From Verticillium longisporum (Eukaryota > Ascomycota > Sordariomycetes > Glomerellales > Plectosphaerellaceae): 64,000 nt of DNA. Of the stretch, positions 38,411 to 49,150 are shown one piece after another; position 1 is the stretch's first letter, and every line of letters starts with the position of its first letter. The stretch lies in the NCBI GenBank assembly GCA_019188255.1, contig JAETXT010000008.1, positions 744,001 through 808,000 of the forward strand, written 5' to 3'. Made by a program: the position numbers and the translations under genes. A model generated the notes under the pieces. That model had not been told where the DNA came from. It was given only the letters and a program-made list of their open reading frames with translations, and made no database searches.

Positions 38411-40564
38411 TCACCAAGAGTAAGCGTCTACTTCGAGCTCGAACACAGCTTTGCCCCTTTTCCCTGCTGCAATGACCGCTGCAGCGGCATCATCACAGAG
38501 ACCTCCAGGGCCTGAGACTACCACGCCGATCCTGGACCACCCTAACTGCACTTCTTGGTCAAGTAGGGCATTGAAATCGAGCCTTGATCCAACTCGAACG
38601 TCCTTCTCTTCGACCCGGTCAATTGCATTTTCTAAAGCGTGCACAAGACCCTTTGCAGAGTCTTTAACACTCCACGATAACTTGACGTTTGGATGCCTAG
38701 CGATCCACGGAACGAGAGCCGTGATACCGATTCCGCCGCCGATCAAAAGCAGTCGGTCGCACTGTAATACAGGTGTGATCGAATTGTTTGAATATGGTCC
38801 GTCTAGGAGGGTGAGGACGTTGTCTTTTGTTGTCAAGGCTTTGGTCAGCCCAGTTGACTTCCGTATGAATAGCGTCAAACCAGCATTGTTCCCGTCAGTG
38901 ACTGGACGTATTCTGACATCTGCCCTCTCATCTTTCTCGACGTCGTTAGTTGACCCTGTGAGCGATGCGCTGGCCTCAGGTGACCGTGCTTTCTCATACA
39001 ATATGGCTGTGGGGATGACGGAGAAGGGGTGGTTCTCCCAGGGTCGGAATGGGTTGAGCGTGGAAAAGTACACATAGACATGCTGCCCCGGTCTCGCAGC
39101 CCACCGAACGCCAGGAACGTCCACTCGAACCACATCGTCATCAATGTTGACGACATTGGATCGGCGCATGCCGTTCTTGAGCACACGCAACATGCGCATC
39201 ATCCTGTCAAAGAACCAGACTGCGCATGCTGCGTACAGCCACATCTCGTAGCCGAATTTGCGCTGAAAGCGAATGTCGACATGATACCAGCAGCCGGCGA
39301 CGACGAAGACAACGAGGAGGATATGGATGACGAGGAATACCTCATACGACTGACGACGCACGTAGATGTTGCTAGCCACTAACATGATGACGACTGCCAC
39401 TGTGGCGACGCAGCCCCAGATCCAATAAGGAAGCTTCAATTCTTCCGAGTATGTCCCGATGTTGACATAGAGAGCCAATGCTGTGATGGAATGAATGATG
39501 ACCTGGAGGCCAAAGATGCGGGCGATCCAGCGGTGCAGCAACATGAAGGTGGAGTGAGACCAGTTGCTCAGCCAAAGGAGCACGTTGTTGCGGCCAGCGA
39601 ATAGAATGACCAGAGGTGCCAATGCGAAACCTAGCGTTCCCGTTCGGATCATGACATACTCGAGTACTTCCTGGTATTGGCTCGAGAACCATCCGTTTGG
39701 CCGTGCCGATTTGTAGTTGACTGCAGTGAGGCTGACGTTCAGGATGATCATGAGGGCAATGTAGGAAGCATGGCCGATGGACGGTGCGATTCCAATCAAA
39801 TATGGAAGAGGACGGACTCGATATGTACCGATGAGACTTTGCCAAACAATATACGGCCTAACCTTGTCCGTGATGCTAGACATGAAAGGCAGATATTCCA
39901 CGGCGGTGAGAAGAAGAGGTGTTGCGAAGCCGGTGACGAGGATGATGATCCTTTGTGATTTTCATGTCAGTCGTTACACAAGAAGACCAAGGTGGATCGG
40001 TTTGGCTTACCCATATCTCGCATGGATGACCTCTTCCCGCTCGAACTATGAAAGGGTTTTGAACTGCACATCCCAATTCTCTTCCGACGTCAACGCTGTG
40101 AAATTGAGAGTGTCATGCATCGTGAGGATCTTCGTTGGCGCTTCCTGGACACTCTGCAGCGCCGCAGGGTAGCTCCATTTGGGTGGTACGGTCGGTTCGC
40201 CTGTAGCTTGTTCTTCCCAGAACTTTTGCAGCTCAGAGACTGGAACGTCGAACTCGGCGCACTTTGATTCTAAACACCACGCCAGCGTGGTTAGGAACGA
40301 TGTGTCATTGGCTCGACATTCGGGCGTGGTCATTGGCATAGAATACATGCCTTCCATCTCCATCATCGATGAACATGAGAGTGCGTTGTTGCTGTTGGCG
40401 CTATTACAAGCAAAGGCACATGGGGGCTTGTACATGTTGATGCCGGTTCCAACGAGGGCAGCATTGGAGCTTGGCATAATGCATGCCAAGCCCAAGACAA
40501 GGGTGGTATAAGACAACCTGCTGGAATGAAATTTGCCAAGACGTGGGGTAGAAGGGTCGTACAT
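38411..40564 (-). pseudogene. Ferric reductase (FRE type) with in-frame TAG
   Basis: Plasma-membrane metalloreductase that would pass electrons from NADPH via FAD and two hemes to extracellular Fe3+ or Cu2+. Exons 40564-40011 and 39950-38411 (donor GTAAGC, branch CTGAC, acceptor AAAG) give 697 codon positions. In order: signal peptide (about 1-35), Cys- and Met-rich ectodomain with YKPPCAFAC and MMEMEGMYSMPM, transmembrane core with paired heme histidines (HRWIARIFGLQVIIH and HILLVVFVVAGCWYH), FAD motif HPFSV, and NADPH motif LLLIGGGIGITALVPW. Codon 173 is TAG (40048-40046), between NWDVQFKTLS and FEREEVIHARYG. Family-like sequence continues in the same frame on both sides, so one sense codon was replaced. 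All other signatures are intact, so it is either a very young pseudogene, a null allele or a sequence error. Confidence 0.8.
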
Positions 40565-41529
40565 TCGATGGGGCCATCGATCTGGCCTGGGCGCATCTAC
40601 TTCTTTTATCAATGCCCACCACAGTCCCAATTTTTCACTTTGCAGTGGTCTTTCCGCTTCGACTTTCCAGAGATGGTGCGACATGAAGTCGGAGGTTTGA
40701 GAACATATGAGCAAGTTGTTTTGGAGGTCCAATCAGCGATCAGATGATAGCGCTGCCATGAATGAGCGATGTCTGGACCGGGCTGGCCTACGACTACTTG
40801 GTAAGGCTGACCTACGTTATCTCACATGCCACGTGTGCTACAGTCCGGCAATTCGGTGCCGATTGAGGTGCAGACGACATGGGTGCTCAAAGGAAAGTAA
40901 GCCCAAGACAGTATCATCTAGGTTTGGTTCTAGACCTTCATGGTCCAGGGACGAGAACAGCGGAATACAGAAGTGAAAGGTCTTTCGCTGATTGGATGAT
41001 CAGGTTCAAGGCCGGCTGCCCTTCGTTAACCTTGTGTTCTGGAGCGTGCAGCGGCGGAAATGCGTAGACGGTGCAGGAATGGGACATACACCACCTTAAT
41101 CGCAGCTTCTAAATCTGTTCTATCTCAGTGTGTAGTTTGTAACACAGCAATCCTGCTCGACACAATGCTTCGGCAATAGACTCTCGTTCCTATTGCCTAC
41201 ATTGACCACAATTATTATCAGCCCCTGGAACGATGACAATGAACAGCGATCTAGAACCCGTACATTGATATTCTCCAAGAGTCAGCGTGAGCTCCACGAG
41301 CACTGTCCGAGCACACCATGAAATCATGAATGTTGAATTCGTCGATGTCTCAAAACACCGCTACGTGCGATCATTTTGAGATTCTACTTAAATGACTGTG
41401 GACTTGCGCTCATCATGGCATCGAAAATGAGAAAGGAAACATCCACATCCACATTGAAGATCCCGCACCCACGACACAGACCTCAAAATCAAACCACCAC
41501 TAGCTTCTGATCACCGAGAAAATATTGCC
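40565..41529. other. Upstream region of ferric reductase gene
   Basis: Divergent intergenic DNA between the ferric reductase (-) and the small Cys-rich frame (+). Contains GATA-type motifs (separate entry). No other gene was seen. Confidence 0.4.
40739..40750. promoter_or_regulatory. Possible iron-repressor GATA site
   Basis: ATCAGATGATAG matches eight of nine bases of the ATCWGATAA consensus of SreA/Fep1-type iron repressors and also contains TGATAG. It lies about 175 bp upstream of the ferric reductase start. An AGATAA-type match on the other strand occurs near 40820. Such motifs also occur by chance; the gene context is the main reason to list it. Confidence 0.25.
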
Positions 41530-41763
41530 ATGTGTCAAGTCTCTACCCGAGAAGTTCATTGTGAAAGATGCGGCGAGGTGTCCATGGTTGAGGATTACAT
41601 CATTGAATGTCAATTCGTAAGGTCGAAGGGGGCACAATGTAGCGGTCGCGGTTTCGTCAACAGCATGGGTACCTCTAGGCCCATCTTCAGAATGATCAAG
41701 AAGTGTAAGTGTGACAAAAGTATCATGGGCAAGCTACGCGGAACATTCACTGGAAAGTCATGA
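41530..41763 (+). CDS. Small Cys-rich protein, function unknown
   Basis: A 77-residue frame starting MCQVSTREVHCERCGEVSM. Cysteines fall in pairs (HCERCG, CKC) with further single Cys, a pattern that could bind zinc; there is no signal peptide, so it is not a typical secreted effector. It resembles the small fungal proteins that begin MC and carry one Cys knuckle, but I do not recognise a named family. A GTAAGT donor lies inside the frame at 41705 and pairs with a CTGAC branch and TTGCAG acceptor at 41803, giving an alternative product whose second exon runs 41804-41883 and ends KMGRIFQSQNGAENLIQL plus a few residues. Either form is possible. Confidence 0.45.
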   Translation: MCQVSTREVHCERCGEVSMVEDYIIECQFVRSKGAQCSGRGFVNSMGTSRPIFRMIKKCKCDKSIMGKLRGTFTGKS

Positions 41764-41883
41764 GCTAGGATGGATCAACTGACACAGGCTTCACATCTTG
41801 CAGGCAAGATGGGACGCATCTTTCAGTCTCAGAATGGTGCCGAGAATCTAATACAGTTGTGTTCTTTGGTAAGATCGACGTAA

Positions 41884-44530
41884 TGTAGGTCGCTAGGGGA
41901 CCTGTAGCAGCAACTTGAAAAAAAAAGGTTTTGGCTATAGCCTTCCTGCTTATCCTTCAGACCTCTGACCTTTATGTTCTTAAATGTAGGCGAGCTTTTC
42001 CATAATCATGGGTACATATACTGGAGCTTTTTACCACACGAATTATAGTCTGCTTCTCTTTCCGTGCTCTAAACTCCATAGACCTCGCGGCACGCTTTGA
42101 ATCTCCAAGATATTCTCATTTGACAGCATCGGACGTTGGGCCATAAGCCTCATTCCATATCCCTGGAGAATTAAAAGAACAGAGACCGTTGTACTTCTTA
42201 ATCGTAATGCTTCTCGATCTGGCGGTTCGGATACGGGTTCTTGCCCATGTTGCAGGGAATACTCCTTACAGCCCACCCACCACAACACCTCGGACCATCA
42301 AACCTCTCCATATGCCCGACTTGCAAAACAGCCAGTAACTCCTGCGTATTTCGAAAGAGACCGTCACCAAATGAGGAGTTTCCAGAATGAGTTAGTTGCC
42401 CTACAGACTTTGCCTTTCTTGCCACTGTTCTTCTGCCTGTATCTATTAAAATTGTGGGCTCCTCGTGATTGATGTCATCCGAGATCACCACGTCAGCACG
42501 TGGGCCTCAGACCCATTTCACGATCATCCCAACACTAGACCCGGGGAAAATTGTGGGAGTTGCAATCTTTGTGGGAAATCTAGACCATTCATACGCAAGC
42601 CAACCACCCGAAACTCAGGTCAACGAAGCTTAGCTTTTCGCATTGTTGGGTTGGTGTTCTCCGCCTCCCCATATATTTCGACTACATTTAAATCGCCGAT
42701 GGAGAAGACTGTCGGTTGTTCGATGATATGGCTCAATTCGCCACGTCTCGGACCTGCAATGACTTACTTACAGTCTGAAGTTCGGTGCCTGGACCCTGAC
42801 GTTTAAAATTCATGTCTTTCGGCTTTGAATGGTTATTGACTCTTTCCGAAAACATGTGCTGGCTTCAACCAAGCGATTGTAGTATCTGCATGATACGTAC
42901 TAGCCTTGACTGAGCAGCAAAGTCGGTCGCTGACCGCCAAGTGCTTGTGTAGGTGAACAAGGACATCGCTTTGTCTCTGCAGAAAATGACTGGTCCTTCT
43001 ACCGTTGCGACGATATTACGGCGAGGAGCCAGGAAAGCAGTGTTATGAAACGGTAGTCGCGCTATTGGCCCTTCGGCTCAAAGGACGTGGGAAGATGTAC
43101 AAATGTGGAATGATCAGCTCATGAAAGCCGGTCGCTCTTCGTCTCGGGCCGGTTGAACAGTGAACAAGTTTCCTGCTGTCTCATCCTTTGAGGGGTTTTC
43201 GCATGCTGTCACTACACGCCGACACTGCACGCCCAAACTCCGATCTTGTCCGGCCTCTCGATCTGTGGCAGGTTGGCTGGAGTGGGACTTGCTTCCGACC
43301 GACGCAAATCTCCACGACCCTGAGGTGACGGCACTACCAAGGAGATGGCAAATCTCTCAGGTTCTCAGGGATCAAACCGGGCGCAGAAGCCAAGACTTTT
43401 TTCTGGACATTATTCATCTCTGCCTCCAAGCTGCGGGCGCGTGGGTTTCGCTAGGTGGTCTGAGATCTTATGGTCCACATATTGCGTGAAAATCTGCACA
43501 GACCAAAGCAGACGGCAGGTGAACGGTCGATGATGTCGGGACATTTTAAACGCTAGAAGGTTTGTTCAACCTCAAGGAACCCTCGAAAGGTTCTCGTGGG
43601 CCCCCACGGTGACGACGATCTCCACAGGTCCCCTTCACGGTGCCTTACGATCAGAGTTTTAACCCCTTTCAACCAGCGACAGCGTCGATCTTTACCCACC
43701 ACGAACGCAGACGCCCGGCAGAGGCTTCAAGTACCAGGCGAATCTCACCTCACTAAACCAACTTGCCAAGGCCGCCAACCTGGCATCATATGCAGGCACA
43801 CGGCTGCCGAAGTGGTCCCTGATGGATCTGCCACATGAATCCCTCTGGGATGATAGGATCTATCCGTGCCGTGCCAGCATTAATGCCGCCGCGGCGCCTT
43901 ATCCCAAGCCGAAGAGGTTCCACACCGACGTCATTGCGTACCGATAGTGGTCGTCCAGTCAGGCCGTCGTTTCTGGCGACTGGAGACACGAAAATGAAAC
44001 ACTGGACCTTGTGATAAGATACCGTAAGAGCCTTCATCGCCAGCGCCTCCACCGTGTGTCCCACTGGCTCCAGTGTTTCTGTACACAATGGTGATATCTC
44101 AAGGCTGAGTCGTTGAAAGGCTGACGAGTGGTCCGCTTCAGGGGTCCGCAATGGCATCTGAAGGGACCAGTTCGTGCCCACCTTCAGGTCCACGTAGCAT
44201 AGTCGGGTTTGACTCGGGCGGCATTTCATGTTGATGTGAGCTCGGCTGTGACAGATCATGGTCGAGAAATCAGCGCAATGTGGGAGCAGTCGGCAAACGC
44301 GGCGACTATCTAGAGAAGGATTGCAGAGGGAAGCAAATTCGTTCATCAGGTTTTGTACTTAAGGCTTCTCTGCCAGCCCTGAAACGGGTTTGCTTTTGTC
44401 TCCATTCCCATTTCACTCACCCAAACAGTTTCCTACATATTATCTTGATACCCAACTTGATAGAGAAACCTTACTCAAGCGTTGAACCTTTGACCCATAC
44501 ACCCCAGACCTCCCGCCAACAACCGCAACA
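41884..44530. other. Gene-free region before aldo-keto reductase
   Basis: No gene firmly supported. A minus-strand frame starting at 44259 has a coding-like first 80 codons but no recognised family. CT-rich leader sequence precedes the aldo-keto reductase ATG. Confidence 0.35.
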
Positions 44531-45462
44531 ATGGCTCCTTCCGCTATCACGCCCCCTGCTACCACTCCCTCTAGCCCGACTGGCAAGTGGGAGCGTCCTA
44601 TCCCTACCAAGAAGGGCTCCGTCTGCTCTGTTCACTCCATCGAGCTGAACGACGGAAACTTCATCCCCGCGGTCGCTCTCGGCGTGTACAAGGCTCCCAA
44701 CGGTCAGGAGACCGAGGACGCCGTCACCGCCGCTCTCGATGCCGGCTATCGTCACATCGACTCTGCCGCCCGCTATGCCAACGAAGAGGCTTGCGGCCGT
44801 GCCATTCGCCGCTGGCTCGAGCGTACTGGCACTCCCCGCGAGGAGGTCTTTGTCTGCTCCAAGCTCTGGGACGCTGACCATGGCTACGAGGCCACCTTTG
44901 AGGCTCTCTGCGCCTCCCTTGACAAGTTTGGCCTTGACTATCTCGACCTCTACCTCCTCCACTCCCCCGCCGACGACGACGAGAAGCGCCTCGCTTCGTG
45001 GCGCGCCCTCGAGACCGCCCAGCGCCTGGGCAAGGTCAAGTCCATCGGCGTCTCCAACTTTGGCGTTGCGCACATGCAGGACCTCCTCGAGAAGGCTCGC
45101 GTCGTCCCCGCCGTCACCCAGGTAGAGGTCCACCCTTTCTGCCAGCGCGAGGAGCTCGTCAAGCTCTGCGCCGACCAGGGCATCAAGATTGAGGCCTACT
45201 CCCCGCTGGCTCGGGGCAACAAGCTCGAGGACCCCACCATCAACGCCATTGCCAAGAAGTACGGCCAGACCCCGCCCAGATCCTCCTCAACTGGAACGCC
45301 GCCCGCGGCAACATTGTCCTGCCCAAGAGCTTGACCGCCTCGCGCATCCAGAGCAACCTCGAGTCCTTTGAGTTTACGCTCGCGCAGGAGGACATTGAGA
45401 CCATCAACGCTCTCGGCAAGGAGAACTACGTCACTGGCAGCATGCACAAGTCCGCCGATTAA
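44531..45462 (+). pseudogene. Aldo-keto reductase with one-base frameshift
   Basis: NADPH-dependent carbonyl reductase of the AKR superfamily. From ATG 44531 the frame reads 247 codons of normal AKR: Asp77 and Tyr82 in DSAARYANE, Lys111 in CSKLWDAD, His144 in YLLHSP form the catalytic tetrad. GVSNFGVAHM and EVHPFCQREELVKLC follow. At 45271-45274, in GGCCAGACCCCGCCCAG, one base (a C by context) is missing. The original frame then ends after a meaningless tail at 45337. The correct continuation, starting GCC at 45274, reads AQILLNWNAARGNIVLPKS and on to NALGKENYVTGS with TAA at 45460-45462. The lost part contains the cofactor-binding PKS and C-terminal loop. The break is in a C-rich run, so either slippage or a sequencing indel. 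Expected intact length is about 310 residues. Confidence 0.85.
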
Positions 45463-47793
45463 AATGGTTGCCCTCACGGCTTGAAGTTTTCTGATCGCAC
45501 CCACGCGTCAATCTGCCTGGTAGCTCCCAGGCGGCAAAGCGCGATTCTACCAACCAGGAACCAGCTGAGTGGGACCTGATATCAACCAGAACAGGCGTCG
45601 GAAGCATCGAAAGAGGTGCGACGCGCTGTCGCGATGAAAGACTGCGGCGCCGCCCGAGACTTTACTGGGCTTTGGGACTGGCATCGCGTCTCTGAGCACT
45701 TTTTTCGCTCAAGATCGCGCATTTTTACGCATTATGACCACATACTCCGGAGTATCGAGAATAGCATAGAATGAATATTTTCTCATCAACAACCTTTCTC
45801 TTCACCGCCTTCATATGTGAACCCCTCGCTGTAGACTTCTGATCATCCCCTCGTCTTCAGCGCTTGCGAGTCCGATTTCAGGTTCCTTGGAGTGCACGTC
45901 TGGCGATGATGACAATCACATGCATGCCGGATTGGAGCCATGTCCCACTTCTGATAGTCAAGTTGTAGGCGCTAGGGCTTCCCTGACGAGGCATATTCAA
46001 GGATGACGATGTAACATTATCTGCTACCGTTTTAAGAATGACCTGGGTCTGATTGGGATGCTTGGGTAACGCTAGGAACCACTTCGGATCTGCAGCAACT
46101 GCCTGTTTAGTGTGGGCCTCCCGGTCCGACACGAACGACCGGCACATCGTGCGCAATCCGAGAATGCCCGGCAAGTATATAGCTGCTGACTCTGTTTCAT
46201 GGTTTGATCGGCTGAGACCCGTTTTGTACTAATTGGTCAATAGCGGCATGAGGAAACGGTAGTGTGACGGCCGTCGGAGTGGAAACAATAGTCATTGAGG
46301 TGATTCGGAAACGTTTGTAGCCTCCTTAGCATCTGGATTGGAGAGCAGTGAGCCATTGGCCAGACATGAGCAGCATATCTTCTGGGAGGCTGGAAAGAGC
46401 CCGACAGTAGGGGCAAACCAGGGATGGATCGCCGGCAGCTTTCAGGACCGACAACTTAGGCCCCCTGGTTCCTATCTCTGGCTTGACCTGACAGAGGAAT
46501 GTGATGATTGGTACGAAGAGCCGAACCTACAGAGTGGTACATGAAAAATCTTTAAGTTGATGCAATGGATGAGCGGAGACACAGTCCATGAAGCCTTGTT
46601 TTGAAATCATACGCAAAAGCTGGGCTGTCAAAACAATAGCTCAAGGGTATTAGCTGGTAGCTACTTACCAATTTAGTATTGTGCTACAGACATACTACAC
46701 TTATGCAAGCAGCAGCATATGAATTGTATGTGTAGATACAGAAGTAAGCTGCGCCAACTTCCAAATCCCCGTAAGACGTGGATCTAAGTTTGGAGTGAGC
46801 ATACGAGTATTTTGCCAAAAAACGACACGAGCACGGCTGTCTACAAAGTGGGACAGTGAGTCAAAAAGTCAAAGTGTCAAGAACATCTGCCAGTTTGCTT
46901 CATCCAGAGCATGTTTCTGCAACTTGAACTTTGTGAAGCACTGTCCCAGGTATTATCTAGAGCTGCCCAGGAGCATCTACATCCGAAGACGTGCATCACG
47001 TGCCGAGTACACTGCTGACAAGAGTCATGCCGATATGACGACAGTTTGTCAAGCTCCCTTACTGCGAAGTACCTCAATCACAACAAGGTATGTAATACAC
47101 TGGCTCTCTCTGTGACACCCACTATAAAGTCGCCTCTGGCTGAAAGTTCATTGGTGCGACGGATCAGTCTTTCTGATAATGGTACATAATTTAAGTCTTA
47201 CCTTATTTATACTATAACGAGTACGTAACGTCTTACGATACTAATCGCCTGGATTTGTAACATAAGCTTCTATTATATACTAAGCCTGGCCCCTCTATTA
47301 GAACTTCTCGCCCCTTAGAAATTTGCCAGGTCGTAACATACACATGGCTAAATGGCCTTTTGGGAACCAGAATTTATAGAAAGATAGATAACTGTGCTCT
47401 GCTAGTTTAGTCTCATCATGTCAGGACCTGAGGGAGGTATGAGACCAACAGGGGATCGCCTGTTGTTTGATCGTAGGAATCAAGAAGAGAGGACCGAGCG
47501 CAGTGAGGGAATAGTTATAAGAAAGGTCAACGGACTAAGATTTAGAGAAGGGTATCGATTATTCTATCTTCCTAGAGACCCCCAAGAGACCAACAGTTGA
47601 ACCCTTCACTCGTTGCACAAGACTCCTTGACACATCATCACCGAGGAACACTCCAGGCATTATAGGACATCGATTTAAGGGCTGAAAACAGACTTCAAGG
47701 ACGGATTACATCGCCCGCTTTCAAACGGTATAACCTGGCGTCGGAGGTATACTTTTCTCCTAAACCCGTCAGCTAACTAAGGTGACACGCCTG
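45463..47793. other. Gene-poor region with TA-rich stretch
   Basis: No convincing gene. Sequence from about 46560 is A/T-rich. The stretch near 47180-47420 is particularly rich in TA dinucleotides and may be a decayed repeat (separate entry). A 60-codon frame at 47418-47600 (MSGPEGGMRPTGDRLLFDRR start) is open but unrecognised. Confidence 0.35.
47180..47420. other. TA-rich, possibly RIP-affected repeat remnant
   Basis: The base composition drops sharply, with many TA steps (for example TATTTATACTATAACGAG). This is the look of repeat-induced point mutation, which turns CA into TA in duplicated DNA. No transposon protein could be read, so identity is open. Confidence 0.3.
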
Positions 47794-48665
47794 CTAGGTT
47801 TCTTCTATTTTCTTGATGACCTGAAGAAGCCAATCATGGCTGGTCCCGATCGTGTGACGCACATGGCGTACCACCAACCTGCTCCAGTCGCCTACCCACC
47901 AGACCCCCTCAAGCTGGCCGATTGGTATTCCGAAGCACGCAAATAATGTCAACGCAACTGGATGCTGTGCCTGAAAAAGCCTGATATACTGTTTTGAAAC
48001 CTTGTACAGCCAAGAAAAATAGTCGCTAATAAGTGGCTGTTGTCCGTAAGTCAGACCGTAGCATCGTATAAGTAAGAGCGAAGCGCCTTCGAGTGTTTCA
48101 AGCTCTGTTTTGTCGGTAGTGCGAATTCTAATCTCGGCGAGAAAACACGACAGAGCCTTCTGCTGTCGACCGTAAGTGTCAGGTGTCGCTGGAATGTTCA
48201 GCAATGCCGCTCGTTCGCCTCCGATTCGGGCCAAGATTGCCAGGGGCCCTGACCAGATAGACGTCTCGTCATGCAATTCAAAGATGGCTTTCGTGCCTCG
48301 GTAGAGTACGACCCACGCCAAAGGATCGCTGGATTCCGCTGAAACAGCGACCTTCGCCGTGTCCTCATATCGAGTTTTCGCGAGCTGAAAGATTATGATC
48401 ATGCTCGAAAAGTAGAAAAGTGCAGTTCTGTTGCGGTCGGAGACGGCTTGCATCTCTTGCTTGGCACCAAGAAGCGCTTGCTAATACAGCTGAAAGCTCC
48501 GTGACTGGTGAGACTGGCACTCATTCCCAGACGAAAGATACGCGAGGTGGGATGATGAGACGGCCAGAATGGCATGCAACAAGAAACGAAATGACATGGC
48601 TTCTTTGGGTACTGCGACCTGCCAGAGGGGGTTCAGTCGTGCATCGGAATGCAGGGTTTGGGCTG

Positions 48666-48671
48666 TTGACA
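48666..48671. repeat. Target-site duplication, left copy (TTGACA)
   Basis: Direct copy of the 6 bp found again at 49145-49150. Together they delimit the inserted element. The following C could extend the match to seven bases if the element end is placed one base inward. Confidence 0.85.
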
Positions 48672-49144
48672 CTAGGCTTAGGAATACCTAAAGATTCTGA
48701 CCCATTGGGCACCCAGAAACTTAGCGTAAGAACCCAAAGCCCCAAAAACCCAATACTCCACTACCTAAATGGGTTTTTGGGCTAAAATGGGCTACCTAGA
48801 AAATAACCCAAACCTAAATAGGTAGCGGGGTCTAGGTTATTTTAGGTCTTACGATATAGTAATATTATCATATACCTATTAGAGTACTTTATACCCTATT
48901 TAACGCCCTATTAATACGATATCCTAAGGGCTGAAATCAGGCACGGGCCATATATAGACCCTAGCTTCTACCTAGAGAGAACCCATGGGCTGAAATGGGC
49001 AACCCAGAGGAACCCAGAAATTTCTATGGGTTTTTTGGGCTACCCAGAGAGAACCCATGGGTTCTCTCTGGGCAACCCAGAAAGCCTAAATATCCACTCC
49101 CCTATAATACCCAAACGAGACCATTTGGGTATTCCTAACCCTAG
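48672..49144. mobile_element. Non-autonomous MITE-like element, 473 bp
   Basis: Terminal inverted repeats: the left end CTAGGCTTAGGAATACCTAAA and the reverse complement of the right end differ at 2 of 21 positions. It is flanked by a perfect 6-bp duplication TTGACA (48666-48671 and 49145-49150). Inside are many GGGTT/AACCC words, a 30-bp perfect palindrome and a TA-rich centre near 48840-48925. There is no open frame for a transposase. Superfamily is not assigned; a 6-bp duplication does not fit the common TA-target (Tc1/mariner) or 8-bp (hAT) classes. Confidence 0.88.
49043..49072. repeat. 30-bp perfect palindrome inside the MITE
   Basis: The half-site CCCAGAGAGAACCCA is followed directly by its exact reverse complement, with CCATGG at the centre. 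It could form a cruciform or hairpin. Diverged half-copies lie at about 48976-49008. Confidence 0.9.
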
Positions 49145-49150
49145 TTGACA
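49145..49150. repeat. Target-site duplication, right copy (TTGACA)
   Basis: Right-hand partner of 48666-48671. Keeping one copy only restores ACG-GTG-TCA-ACA on the coding strand of the interrupted gene. Confidence 0.85.

Noticed and set aside
40046..40069. A 24-nt intron (GTGCAG...CATAG) that would remove the ferric reductase TAG
   Set aside because: Far too short for splicing, no branch point, and it would delete the conserved VQFKTL.
43786..44259. Minus-strand frame starting MICHSRAHINMKC, coding-like for about 80 codons
   Set aside because: No recognised family and no clear exon structure; it may be a small lineage-specific gene but evidence is too thin to annotate.
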